Shown here one piece after another: positions 25,106 through 37,338 of a DNA stretch of 64,000 nucleotides. Position numbers and translations under genes: made by a program. Under the pieces are notes generated by a model. It was not told where the DNA came from and made no database searches. It was given only the letters and a program-made list of their open reading frames with translations. Position 1 is the first letter of the stretch, and each line of letters begins with the position of its first letter. Location of the stretch: contig CAJFCV020000003.1 in NCBI GenBank assembly GCA_904066235.2, positions 3,472,001-3,536,000 on the forward strand. Direction: 5' to 3'. The stretch is from Bursaphelenchus xylophilus. Its lineage: Eukaryota; Nematoda; Chromadorea; Rhabditida; Aphelenchoididae.

Positions 25106-26858
25106 GCCATAATTGCTTCCATAAGCCTAATGTCCATGCTACTCTTCAAACAACCTCGAACGCTAACCACAAGCCTCCAGTCCAGTCTTTTTCTCACTCT
25201 CATTTCATTTGCACAGACCAAGTTTCACCGTTTCAAGAGCGATGACGACACGGCTCTGTCTCGCCCCTCTTCCACATGTGTTTTTTTCGAACCGTCCGCG
25301 CACCAATTTTTCGAGAAATAAAAAATTTCGTAGCCCTCTAAAATGCGAATTTCTCCCTCGAATTTTAGTTTTTTAAAACTTTTTCTTCAAAATAAAATTT
25401 CCCATTGTTCACACGAAATGTTACGTAGAATTACGTAAGCCGTTTTTTTTTGACAAAGTCTCCAAAAAACTTTGGGGAGCGTTTTGTCCTGCGGGGCTGA
25501 TTTTCGTCGCGCGTTCTCATTTTCCCATTCCATTTCTTCGCTGAAGGCTTTGGGAGCGAGGATTTTACGTTTAGTGGGGTTGCTGGTAATCTTTAGTAGC
25601 TTTTATTATTTTTATTGGGCTTTGAGTCATCTATAATTAATTATCTTTATCTGGAAATAGACCTTGTTGATGAATCCCTTATTTGGACTTGCAGAATAAG
25701 CGCTGAAGAACGACGCTCAGATTTTATTGCAACTTGTCATAAATTTAGATCGATTTTAGATTTCTTGGTTGGAAACAAAAATTGATTTTTTTAGTCCGTA
25801 AGTTGATTAAAATTGGATTTTTTCTAATTCATCTGTTAAAATTTTTAGTCTTGTCTTTTTTTTCAAAACCGATTTTTTACGCGGAATGGTGCCAGGGATA
25901 TTGAAAAAAAAAATTTTTCCATGGCAAACTATTCCGAATTTTTTTATGAATAAAGTCTGGTATCTAATCCAACAAGCGCTGAAACTTTCAGACATTGATA
26001 CTTGGCCTGTGCATAATCCACAGGCAAAACTGACGAAAAATATAGGGCTCGCATTTCAAACACTTCCTAAATTGGCCAAATTATTTTCTAGCGTCAAATT
26101 CGGCTCTTCTTTGTCTTCGTTAACTTTCTTTTACCCCTATTATTTTATAACCACAAAAGAAATTTTTGATTGCATCCGGAATTCGCCCTCCAATCTTATT
26201 GTCCTCATAGTTCAAATAACAGTTCAACTCGTCAAACAATGGGATATCCGCTGTTTACAGAACATGTTATAATAACGACGAGATGCACTGAATATTCTCG
26301 GCTGACTCACGATCAGCCGTATAAGTCGCCCAATTTGGGGTTTGTTTATGCAGTGGTCGTTCGTGGGAATCAATGAGGGCTCTGTTCAGGTTGCGAACCG
26401 CTATAAGTGTGATTGGTTTTTTTTTTGTTTGTCCGGAGGCTACTAGTTTTAATTTTAATCTTGTTTGGAAGTAATTATTTTTTCCCTGTTATTTTTAAAT
26501 TTTCCCTCTTTTTATCGCCGAAGCGGCGATAAAAAGATTACTATGACACTTTGGACGTCTAGTACTATAATTATATATACTCTGCCATTTGCAATTTTAC
26601 AGGCTCTGTTTGGACGGCGGGTGACGAACAAACTTTTTCTGCATTTTTTTAGGCCGCAAACAACGCAAAACCCTTCTTTTTTTAATTCAAAAAAAGTTTT
26701 ATACCAATACTCTACGAAAATCTTGAACCTTGCAAAATTGAACCTTACAATTAGTGTTTATTTAGTTTCTTTTTCAAAAAAAACTGCTGTTGGTTTTTGT
26801 GAAGTTGATGTCAAATTTTGGGTTCATTCAGCAAAAGAAAATTTATGTTTTGTCTATC
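25106..26858. other. intergenic with an M2 fragment
   Basis: No supported gene. 25975-26068 resembles one end of MITE family M2 (GAAACTTTCAGACATTGATA and the following block). The 210-codon + frame at 26465-27097 is Phe/Leu/Lys-rich, runs into the foldback repeat and is not credible as a gene. Confidence 0.45.
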
Positions 26859-27928
26859 TCCGGACTCGGAGTTGGACGATTGGGGAAAAAGACGATTGGG
26901 GAAAGGGACGATTGGGGAAAAAGACGATTGGGGAAAAGTACGATTGGGGAAACCGAAAAGTATTACTTTTCTTCGATGCAAATGTCGAAATTAGGATAAT
27001 CGAGGGTGCTCATTTCGAAAATGACGTTCTTTTTTTGATTCTTACTTTTTTTCTTAAGTCGTACTGTAAAGTAGTAATTTTTGATTTTTTTTCATAAATA
27101 CTCGATTTAGGGGTTTTGGAGGGTGCTGATTTCGAAAATCATGTAAATTTTTCCTCTAGTACTACATAGTACTATTCTGATACTATATAGTACGAAGTGA
27201 AAATATGGCTTTTGACGTTAATGGTGTTGTTTTGATGCTTAGTACTCTTCAAAAACACGTTTTAAAGACTTGGTGCTATAGAGTACTGTCTGATACTATG
27301 TAGTACGAAGTAAAAATAGGCGTACTAAGCACCAGAACAACACCACGAACGCCTAAAGGCCAACTTTACACCTCGTACTACATAGTATCAGGTAGTACTA
27401 TATAGCACCAAGTCTTTAAAACGTGTTTTTGATGAGTACTAAGCATCAAAACAACACCATTAACGTCAAAAGCCATATTTTGACCTCGTACTATATAGTA
27501 TCAGAATAGTACTATACAGTACCAGAGGAAAAATGAACATGATTTTCGAAACCAGCACCTTCGAAATCCCCTAAATCCAGTATTTTTCGAAAATTTTTAA
27601 AAAATTAGTACTTAACAGTACTGCTTAAGGAACACTAGTAATGTTCAGAAAAAATAAACCCGATATTCGAAATCAGCACCCTCCAAAACCCCTAAATCGA
27701 GTATTTATGAAAAAAAATCAAAAATTACTACTTTACAGTACTACTTAAGAAAAAAAGTAAGAATCAAAAAAAAGAACGTCATTTTCGAAATGAGCACCCT
27801 CGATTATCCTAATTTCGACATTTGCATCGAAGAAAAATAATACTTTTAGGTTTCCCCAATCGTACTTTTCCCCAATCGTCCCTTTCCCCAATCGTCTTTT
27901 TCCCCAATCGTCCCAGTTCCCTCCGGAC
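26859..27928. repeat. 1.07-kb foldback palindrome with minisatellite ends
   Basis: The two halves are reverse complements over about 450 bases each. The outer ends are CTCCGGACT and its complement. Just inside lie tandem 14-16-base units of the form GACGATTGGGGAAA, five on the left and four on the right. The arms then carry TTTCGAAAATGACGTTCTTT, repeated GTACTACATAGTA-type palindromes and GTTAATGGTGTTGTTTTGAT. The centre is near 27320-27370. The right arm carries about 125 extra bases (about 27545-27665), a duplicated internal unit. No coding capacity. Transcription would give a very long hairpin RNA. Confidence 0.9.
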
Positions 27929-28028
27929 TACACGTATTTTTTTGCTAACTTTAATTGATCTTTCGTTGAATGGTCATCGATGGCGTCGCGACTGTTTTAG
28001 GCAACCACTAATCGGTAAATGTCGGCGG

Positions 28029-28400
28029 GCAGCCGACATTTACCGATTAGAATTACGATTTTTCTACCGTAATCTATGTAGTATGAAAAAACTTTTGAAT
28101 TGGCAATCTCTGGTACAGATAAGTATACGAATCAATTGAATTCACTCACCGTTTTCACAGCTATAAGAGTTTTTTTTCCAAAAAATGGTTTCTGAGCCTT
28201 TAGAAATCTCTGGTGAACCTTATAGTAACTATTCAAGCCGCGTATACGCCTAGAAATTAATTCGCAGCATCTATCTGCCAAATCCATCGTTTGAATTTCC
28301 TATTTTAAGCAAAAGTTGGCTGATTTCTAAACATGCCCGCAGAATCTCCGCAGTTCTTTTTGCTGCCCGCAAAGTGGTTGCCCGCAAGTGTGGACCCGCC
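28029..28400 (+). repeat. dispersed repeat R1, copy 2
   Basis: Related in the same orientation to 16386-16740 (shared CGACATTTACCGATTAGAAT and GTTGGCTGATTTCTAAACAT). It begins with a small inverted repeat in which ATCGGTAAATGTCGG precedes CCGACATTTACCGAT, absent from copy 1. Confidence 0.7.
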
Positions 28401-29111
28401 GTCATCGATGTTTTCGCATTCGCGCTGCTCTTTGCTTACTGACCAACATTTAATAATTGAACCCTGCAGTTAACTGACTAATCAATACGATTATGTATAA
28501 CGCGCTTACTCATTCTTCCTGCGTAAAGGCGCTATGTTTAGTATTGTTAAAAATGCCATGTTATTCTGTGTTATCCTCATGTTTCATAAATCACCACTCC
28601 AATTAATTTTAACGCCGTTTCCGCCTCTTCCAAACGTTTTATTCCCCTTGTCATTTCCCCTTAATATCAGTGGCATTTGAATATAGCAACGGCTCCATTG
28701 TATTTTTGCGTCCGTTGTAAATAATTATTGAGTCATAAGGTTGTTGAACTCAGAATAATAATTAATAGAATTGGACTTTGCCATTTTTATAACCCCATTA
28801 TATAAAAAGCAAAGTTTCGTTAATTTTTGCTCTAAAACATTGAGAATTTCCAGGGAAATTCGAATACTTGAGAGCCAATTTTTGAGCAAAAAGATTAACC
28901 AGTGGGATTTGGTGCCGGAGGGTCGCCAGACAAAGAGTTTTTTGAATATGCGGTTTTCGATAATCCGCGTTTTATACATATTTTTAAACAATGTTTTAAA
29001 AAACTCATATTTCGCGTGAAATTTTATAAAATTTTTACATTGCAAACAGTCGCTTTCACGTATTTTACAACCACATTTATTTCAACAATTATAACTTTTT
29101 TCAGCCCCGCC
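28401..29111. other. upstream region of the MFSD12-like gene
   Basis: No gene. A splice acceptor (TTTTTTCAG, ending at 29104) seven bases before the ATG suggests spliced-leader addition to the downstream mRNA. The open frames on both strands at 28725-29045 are AT-driven. Confidence 0.5.
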
Positions 29112-32100
29112 ATGACTGAGTTAGAAACCGTCGAGGAAAATCCAAGCGAGACGACGGAGAATTACGAAATCCACGCCGACGATAACAGTCAACATGATGA
29201 GGTAGACGGTATAGAATTAGTTGTAAGTGTCGTGGTCGTGGTTGGTCGTTTTTTTTATTTTTTCTTTATTTTGTGTTGATGTTGTGACCTTGAAAAGAGA
29301 TTTAGATGTTTAATTGGAGCCCTACAGTTCTTGCTAAAAATCAGACAGAAATTTGCATGGGAATTTTCAAATTACCAAGTCTTAGGTCGATAGCGATGAT
29401 TTTCCATGATTTTAATTTGACTTTTTATATATTTCTGCTCAATTTCCGCCCGTATTTTTCATCAAAATTTGAGCAATTTTCTTTTTTTTATTTTTGTTTT
29501 GAATGAAAGGTTCCATTTAACCTAACTAAAACAACGAAATTCGTATTTTAGTTAGAAGAAGTGGTCCAGCGTCGTGATCGGGCGCAGAGTGTAAACGACA
29601 TCTCCAAATGTCAAGTTCTTGCCTACTCAATCGGCCATTTTTACAACGATCTCTGTTCGAGCATGTGGTTTACTTATTTGATGATTTATCTGGAGCGGGT
29701 CATTCGTCTTGATCATTCGCTGGCTGGACTGTTGATGCTGATTGGTCAGGTAAATGAGTTCAATTGGCGGTGTTTTTTGTATAATTTTTTGTTTCGATGG
29801 CTGCAGCGTATTTTACAAAAGCATATAATTTAAGGTGACAGATGCGATTAGCACACCAATTGTCGGACTGCTTAGTGACGCTTCAATTTTACCCGGGTTT
29901 TTATGCAAGTTTGGAAGAAGGAAGTCTTGGCACATAATTGGTAAGCATCGATTTTTTACGCGCTGCTTGAGCTTCCGTATTTTAAATTTTGAAAACTCGA
30001 ATTCCCTTTTTGAAAAGTAATCCTTAAGTTTTCTCCGTATTTTAGGAACCTTCTGTGTGACAATCTCGTTCCCATTTATCTTTGGCGGCTGCCTTCTTTG
30101 CGAAAAAGGTACCGAAAGTTGGCTGAAGGTGCTATGGTTCGCCCCATATATTGCCATGTTCCAATTTGGGTGGGCTGCGGTTCAGGTAAGATAAAACTTT
30201 GAATTTGATTTGGGAAAGGGTTCTACAGAAATTGAAAAAAAAACTTGAAATTTTTATTTAACACGCAATAGAAGGGCTTTATTAAGCGGAGGTGAATTTT
30301 GGTCTAATGTAAAATTGACTCGTCGATCTCAAAAAAAATATTGTTTATTATTGAAAGGTTTTTTGTATGGAAGTTTGGCGTTCAAGTTTGCCTATCACTT
30401 TAAAATTAAAGAAATGGGAATAAGGTATTTTTCCTTTGATTTTGACAGGTTCCATTATAAGGGCGTTCGCTCTACAGAGGTTTCACTGGCTATTCATTTC
30501 CAAGTTTATTTCAGATCTCCCATCTGGCCATGATCCCTGAACTCTCGGAGAACCCAAGCCGTCGAACCTCAATGAATTCGTTGAGAAATGCCTTTGGAGT
30601 TATCGCAAATCTAACAGTATACATTGGAATGTTCACTCTACTTAGCAACGACACCAACTCACTTGAGGTCAATCCAGGAGATCTCAACTACTTTAGAGTA
30701 GGTTCGAATTTAAAACATCTCATGTTTTAAAAAATGACTTACAAGAAATTTTTTTAGGAAGTCGGAGTAGGCTCAGTTGTCCTCGGTCTGACAATTACAA
30801 TCGTCTTTTATCTGTTCGTCAAGGAACGATCGTATCAGCGAATGTCATCTTCCACTTTGTCACTGCAATCCGACGCTTCTTCGATTATTCAAATGGGCTG
30901 GAAGAATTGGTTCTCGCATATTGAGTTTTATCAAGTAAGATGAGTTTATGCGAAATAAGGAATCTTCAAGCCCCTATATTAAATGATATATTTATGCTTT
31001 ACCCATCAAATTTCAGGTCGCATTCCTCTACATGTTCTGCCGATTGTACATCAATGTGGCTCAAGTGTACTTCCCGTTCTACATTACTAGCAGTCGAGAA
31101 CTTCCCAAAGACTATCTTGCAATCTTGCCGTTGGTGAGCTATTTGTCATCGTTTGTCGTGTCGATGATTATGGGAGTTCCGATGATCAACAAGTTGTTTA
31201 ATCGAAAAGTAGGTCCGGAAACAAATGAGATGTAATATCTGTACTCCCCAAACTTTGTTGTTGGCCATATATTTGCTAGTTTTGAGCCTTGTGAACTCAT
31301 TTCTTCAGCCTCTTTAGCATAGAAATTATGCTGAAGGTTTTCATGTCAAAACTCGGAAACATATGCAGATTTTGTACCACTAATCGACCAAAACAATTAC
31401 GAAAATTATGGTATAAGGCAACCTGGCAAGCTCAAACAACGCCTAGATAAATCAGACCCCAGTGATCGTCATATTTTCAAATCCTCAGCGCCAAAATATT
31501 TACCATTTCTCACTTTCAGGGTCTATTCATGCTCGCCGCAATCATCGGAGTGGCAAATGGAGCTGTTGTTGAGCTCACCACTGACATCTACAGCATTTAC
31601 ATTGTTTCAATTCTTCTCGGAATCGCTCAAGCTCTACTTTTGATCAGCTCTCTTGGGGTGACTGCTCAACTCATCAATCGGAATACTGTAAGTTGCGAGG
31701 ACGCTCTTATTGATGTATTTTACAAACTGTTTCAACAAAAAATTTTTCTGCAGGAAAGCGGTGCCTTTGTTTATGGAGCGATGAGTTTTATGGACAAACT
31801 TTCAAATGGGGTTGTCATCCAGGTCATTCAGTTGTTTGCACCGGCTTGCGAGTAAGTATATTGCAGTTAATCTTCTGTGAAAAGAACAGGGATTTTGTTG
31901 AGGTTCTTCTTGGCCTTAATTTAACCTTTGTGGCTTTTGGATTTGTTCATAACGGACATATTATATTTGGTCATAGTTATACATAAAGAGGCTCTACCAT
32001 CAATGATCATTTTAAAAAAACAACTTTTTACTGCAATTTCTAACATGTAATATTTAATTTTTCAGCGAGCACTCCCAGGAAAGCCCGGCTTGCAAAATGT

Positions 32101-32301
32101 TTTACAGAAGAGTCATGACGTATGTTCCTGGCTCATGTGTAATCATCATCTTTGCTATTTTGATCTTCTTGAATACCAAAAAATTGGGAGAGAGGCTGAA
32201 GAGGCGCCAGAGTGAAGAAGATTGTAAGTCGCTAGAACTTTTAATTTTTACTGTCTGTTTCAGTAATGGATGACCATTTGGTGTCCACCGAAGAAATCTA
32301 A
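29112..32301 (+). CDS. MFSD12: MFSD12-like major facilitator transporter
   Basis: Eleven exons join in phase: 29112-29222, 29552-29749, 29835-29940, 30046-30185, 30515-30697, 30758-30934, 31017-31208, 31520-31687, 31754-31851, 32066-32223 and 32264-32301, giving 522 residues. Family landmarks in order: SIGHFYNDLCSSMWFTYL (TM1), the GRRKSWHIIG loop after TM3, FQFGWAAVQISHLAMIPEL, YQVAFLYMFCRLYINVAQVY at the start of the second half, and SGAFVYGAMSFMDKLSNG near TM11. These match vertebrate MFSD12, a lysosomal/melanosomal 12-TM protein needed for cysteine import. The N-terminal 37 residues are acidic and cytosolic; the C-terminus is short and charged. It opens a + strand block with TMEM135 about 1.1 kb downstream. 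The family call is strong; transported substrate and location are inferred from the family. Confidence 0.95.
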
Positions 32302-33382
32302 CCCATGAAATTACTTTCATTACTTTCATATTATTGGACTACGGATTCACTTTAAGGAAGAGTCAGAAAGATCTCATTTATCCCACATGTTAATATATTA
32401 TTGTAGAAAATATATATATTACTTTGTTGATTTTTAGAAATTTTATGCGTAGTAAACAGGAAATGAAAATTATCTCTGAACACTTTGTATGCGGATTTTT
32501 GCAACAAACGCCGCAATTTTGTGGCTATCGAAGCTATTACAAATGTAATCCATTAATACATTGTTGTAAAAAAATCATATCTTCCTGAATTTGTTACCGG
32601 TCAGAAACGAAAACAGACTTATTTTGTAGATAAAGAGCAAAGCATATGGTTCACATGAGCGTCTGATAAACGATAAACAAGATCAGTCAGTAAGTACATG
32701 GCTGAAAGCAATAGACGTCTCTACCAAAAATGATAAAACTTCAGTAAGATATTTTTCGGTTAGTGATATCTTATGGGTACTTCTTTGACGTCGAAAATGT
32801 CGATTTTTTTAATCAATCTGAAGGAGTTTTCCTGTCGCTGGGACTTTGGAAGAGCCCCTTCTATTGACTTGAAGTTCTCTTATATCCAAAACCAAAAAAT
32901 CTCAAACGCGATGACATTGCAACAGAAAGCTATGTAAAAAGGCCTTGTCCAGACCTATCACACCCAAGCAGCCCCAAAACTGTCGAAAACTTAATTTTGT
33001 TGGAAAATCTCTGAAATAAAACATCTGTTAATGGAAGCGCCGCTGAACAAGATTTTTAATGGATAATATGAACATTTATTCCCTGTAGCAAATTCACTTC
33101 CTCGATAATGAAACATCCACTGAACACTTAAATAAATCACAACTTTTACAAACTTTTCATGCAATTTATAAAACCGCAAAGAATGGGTCAAGTGTCTTTG
33201 AAGAAAACGCCTTTTTGCAATAATAGCTTCACTTTTTGTGGTGTAGTCGACGAAAAACGTTGGTCAGGCGCGTTGATAAAGAGAGGAGACTTTCGAAAAG
33301 AAAGGACAAAACACTTTATTTTGGTTGTAACTAGTTATTGTTAGGCTGTAGCACCCGTTTTTCACAGCATATATTTTCAGCC
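32302..33382. other. intergenic between MFSD12-like and tmem-135a
   Basis: AT-rich, with no gene or repeat recognised. It ends with the acceptor ATATTTTCAG at 33371-33380, two bases before the next ATG, a likely trans-splice site. Confidence 0.5.
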
Positions 33383-35533
33383 ATGACGGTGTTCAGTCGT
33401 TTCCTGGAGGCGGCTGGATTCACCACTGTATATACTCCTTGTCATCAACTGACCCACCCCTGGAATGAGTCTTGTATTGGCGCCATGGCTGATGTGGTAC
33501 CTCGAAGTTTGATTTATTCGCTAAAAACATATCTGACTTTCTACACCTTGGCTTATGGGCTAAGATGGGCGAGAGGGAGAAAGATCAAAATCGATCAACT
33601 CATCAAGGATACCCTGAGATCGATGGCCTTTCTGACCAGCAATATGTGCCTTTTCCTCTATGTCTCATGTCTGCTACGGTAAGGGAATCATTTTAATTTG
33701 ATGTTTTAAATTTTAGCCAGTTCTTCGGGTGCTATTTTTGGTCATCGTTTTATATCGCCGGGGTTATTGGCGCATACTTGTCGATTATCCAGGAATCGAA
33801 GAAAAGAAGGCCGGTTTTGGCGTTGTATTTGACTAATTTGGTAAGTGCAAAATTTAGAGAAAGAGGGATTTCAGACCACTCCGCTGAGTTTATAAAATAC
33901 GTAAGCGACAAAACAATTTTTTTAAAAAGTCGTCTCAAGTGGCCCCTTGCTTACAGTTTTCATTCTCACAGAAGACAAAATTTCAATCGATTTAGGAAGA
34001 ATCTTATAAAATCGGCTCTCGTTAGCTCTTTTTGAGGTGAGAAAAAAATTTTCGACGCAATGGTTTTATGCGGAAAAAAGCCGAGCGCTCAGAAAGGGAA
34101 CAAAAATTTTCCCTCTCTCTTTTTCGAAAAAATATTTTTTTTGGCTTTTTTTAGTCGTCCAATCTTTTTATTCAAAACTTGCGCCATTTTGAAAATTTTT
34201 CCACAAAGCTAAATTTTTTTAATTGCAGAATTCAAAGATCTCTCGTTTTCAGGCCTCAGAATCTCTCTTCTACCAGCTCCGAAACCGTGGATACGTCTCC
34301 AACATTCCCCATGGCGTTCCCTTGCTGTTTGTTATTGGACTTGGTCTCCTATTCTATTTCAAGGCCTATGGCATCAAATCTGATATGCATGGAATCCTCA
34401 GCTTTACCCATTCTCTAGAGAACGACGAGAAGATTAAAATATTGAACAGACTTCCGGACGGAATCCAGAATGTGATCAGGAGGATACGAGAGAAATATTC
34501 GAAGTCACGTGAATGTCATCATCAACATAGCTGTGTTTCGAATATTTTAGAGGTATGAGAAAAATAATTTTTTTCTTTGAAGTTTAGATGATTTGACAAA
34601 ATTTTTTGGACTTGGTAAAATACGTTGATCAAAATCATTTTTTGATTTATCAGTTACAGAGAAACGTCTGCACAAAAAACTACCGCAAAATTTTACTTTT
34701 TAAATAAATTTATTGTCAAAACAATTTCTTTAATTTTCAGTCATCACTGGCCAATTTCAATAAAGGTCTGGCCGTCTCTGTCGTTTTGACAGCGCTGAGA
34801 TCACTGTCCTCTCCAAGAAACTTCTTCAAAAATCTCTTGTCGACTAAAACTTTAGCAATTCCAACGTTTTCTGCGCTGCTTCCCGGAATTTATCATGTAA
34901 GTGTCACTCTAAAAATTTTTTGAAAATAGTTGAAGTTCTACAAAAATATAATAATTTTTCAGACAGTAAACTGCGGATTAAACCGATACAGCCGTCTTTC
35001 GCCTAAATCAATAATGACAATAGCCGGAGCGTCTTCTGGAGCGGCAATGCTCGCATGGCCAAACCTAACAATTGCTATGTACATTTTGTGGAAAGCCATT
35101 GAAGTAGGCTTTATTTTCAATTTTATATCGCAGACTGCGAGCAACGTAATTTAAAATTTTTACGTTTTTAAGAACATCTATGACCACTTGGCGGATAAAG
35201 GATATTTGCCGAGATTCAAGAACGGTGATGTTCTACTATACTCGATAGTAACCGGATACATTGTGGGTAATTGCGTTGTAGAACCGCACGCTCTCCGGCC
35301 CGGCTATTACTTTGGATTTATTCGAGGACTCACTCTTAATCAGTAAGTTTCATTATTCTCATATATCAGTTGTATAAGAGGCATATTTTGCAATAGAACT
35401 TTGATTATTCCTCTGTAATTATTTCAGTATTGACTACCTAAATCGTCAACATCTCCGACCGTTTGGATTCGACTCCGACCGCATATATCGGCAGTCAAAT
35501 GAAGTTGTCAAAATAATGGCTAAACCAAAATAA
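33383..35533 (+). CDS. tmem-135: TMEM135 homologue, copy a
   Basis: Seven exons in phase: 33383-33678, 33717-33840, 34253-34552, 34741-34896, 34963-35103, 35173-35342 and 35428-35533, giving 430 residues. TMEM135 signatures: CHQLTHPWNESC at the N-terminus (a Cys-rich entry segment), KIDQLIKDTLRSMAFLTSN, a Cys/His cluster RECHHQHSCVSN in the middle, ASSGAAMLAWPNLTIAMYIL (the glycine/alanine-rich repeat with sequence relation to Tim17-type membrane segments), and YSIVTGYIVGNCVVEPHALR near the end. TMEM135 is a multi-pass peroxisomal and mitochondrial membrane protein affecting mitochondrial shape, fat storage and peroxisomal lipid handling. The start follows a splice acceptor by two bases. AATAAA lies at 35596-35601. 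Its paralogue is at 37339 with TAF9 between. Confidence 0.94.
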
Positions 35534-35904
35534 GAGCATCACTGAACTAGACCCATGAAGATAAAGTTTGGAGACTTCTATTGATGTATATTAAAAATAA
35601 ACCTGCGTTCAATGAAAAGAATATCAATTAAATTACTGTTAAGGATCAGGCAAATATTTATGTACTTGTTGCTTAAAAACTGGTTTTTAAAATACGGTGT
35701 CCATCTATAGCCAAACAAATTACTGTCTTCTATTGATTTTCCGTTAACACGATGATTACACAACCCTTAACAGAAAAAATTCCGTATTTTCTGCTTATTT
35801 AATTTTTTCTGCTTATTATTCCGCGTTTTTCATATTTCATAAAGAAAACCTTAGTAACTTGTTTACCCTCCTTTATTTTTCAGAAGTTCTATAAATCTTT
35901 TGCC
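35534..35904. other. tmem-135a to taf-9 spacer
   Basis: 371 bases with the poly(A) signal of tmem-135a (35596-35601) and, near the end, a U-rich tract followed by CAG at 35881-35883, 21 bases before the taf-9 ATG. Same-strand packing with an acceptor and no obvious promoter fits either SL1 addition or an operon with SL2. Confidence 0.5.
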
Positions 35905-36894
35905 ATGAACTCGAGTAAACCCAAGTCCAAATCCAAGAGTTCTGCTACCCAAGAGAAGAGCCAGCCTTCTGTTGCTCCTTCTCTTTCTTCAGACTTCCCT
36001 GGACTCCTCCAGATAGAAGCACTGATGAAAGAAGCTGGAGTTTCCGAATGGGATCGAGGAGTATCCTTCCAAGTCCACGACATGGCCGTGCAGATGATAA
36101 AAAGTATAATCAAAAACGCGGAGGCAATAAAAGAGCACAGAGAAGGAAAAGCAGTTGAGGATGAGGATTTGGACGTTGCAATCGAAAGCTTTCGTAAGTT
36201 TAGAGAACTTTATTCATATTACAGAAGCTTTTTCAAAGCAACGAGAAAATGAAAAAAAGCGAAAATATCTTAATTCTACTTATTTGTAATCCTCAAATAT
36301 TGAACTTCTTTTTTCACCCTCAAACCTTTATTTTCAGACGACTCCTTCACTACCGCTCCAGTCATTGACGGATCAGATCCTCTCTTTAACAATGTCCAGA
36401 TAGTAAACAACAAAGCATTACCTCCCGTTCGGACAGATTACGGTTACCATCTTCCAACGGAACGATTCCTTCAAGTCCAGCCAGACTTTGAAGTCAATGA
36501 CGACGTTTATGAAGAGAGCCTTAAGAACGCGTTAGCCTCAAGTTATGAGACTACATTTCCCCCTCCGCCTCCAAAACGTCCGCATATGGATACAACAGTC
36601 CAGCAAGTTCAACATGTCCAACGGACAATTCAAAGAGCTCCACCATCGGAGAGCACCGGGACTTTTCGAATTACCCTTTCGTCTGGACCTTCAACAGCTT
36701 CCGCAGCTCCCAGCGGATACTCTGCACCTCCGCAGAATCAACAGTATGTCCAGATCGAAAGTCAAGTTCATCATGAAGCGGTTAGTGCAGAAATGGAAGG
36801 GAGATTGGTCCAGCAGAGTCTCAGTGAGACCGAAGAAACAACGATGCTGTCGGCATTCCAAAGCGAATCACAGCAGAACAATGATTTTGACTAG
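35905..36894 (+). CDS. taf-9: TFIID/SAGA subunit TAF9
   Basis: Two exons, 35905-36193 and 36338-36894, join in phase (289 and 557 bases), giving 281 residues. After a Ser/Lys-rich lead, residues about 33-100 form the histone fold: LLQIEALMKEAGVSEWDRGV, then a long helix through MAVQMIKSIIKNAEAIKEH, then VEDEDLDVAIESF. Next comes the conserved TAF9 post-fold segment (HDSFTTAPV, ALPPVRTDYGYHLPTERFLQ), matching the proline- and arginine-containing extension of human TAF9. The C-terminal half is Gln/Ser/Pro-rich. TAF9 pairs with TAF6 through the histone fold within TFIID and SAGA in the nucleus. AATAAA lies at 36962-36967. The gene sits between the two tmem-135 copies on the same strand. Confidence 0.93.
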
Positions 36895-37338
36895 GTTCGA
36901 AACTAGGGAAAATTGTTGGCAATTTGTTGACTTGATTGTTTAATATTATAATTATTGGAATAATAAATTAACTTATTAACTACATATAAGAAAAATTGCT
37001 TGCGACACAGCTCAATGTCCACATGAAATCCCACACTTGATGTTAATAAATCATTAAAAAAAGAAGCATGCAAGACATGCCAGTTGACCAAAGAATGGTT
37101 TCGAATTGGTGATCCGAAAATGGTGCGATTTTTGCTTTGGAGGCGGAGAAAAGAAACGTTGCGATAAGAATGCAACTTCCGTTTTTCAATTTTTAACAAT
37201 GCTCAGTTTTATAATTGTGATGGTAATCGAATGATTACCATCACAATTACTTTATTTGATCGAATATTTTATATCGGTTCGTGTTTTACCCAAAAAATAA
37301 CGAAAATTTCTCATCACCCAAATTTGAGTTCAGCCACA
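36895..37338. other. taf-9 to tmem-135b spacer
   Basis: 444 bases holding the taf-9 poly(A) signal (36962-36967) and a short inverted repeat around 37218-37250 (ATTGTGATGGTAAT and its complement). Just before the next gene, ACCCAAATTTGAG at about 37318-37330 is followed by TTCAG and the ATG at 37339. Confidence 0.55.

Noticed and set aside
26465..27097. 210-codon + strand ORF
   Set aside because: Low-complexity Phe/Leu/Lys composition running into the tandem repeats and arm of the foldback palindrome; no domain or splice support.
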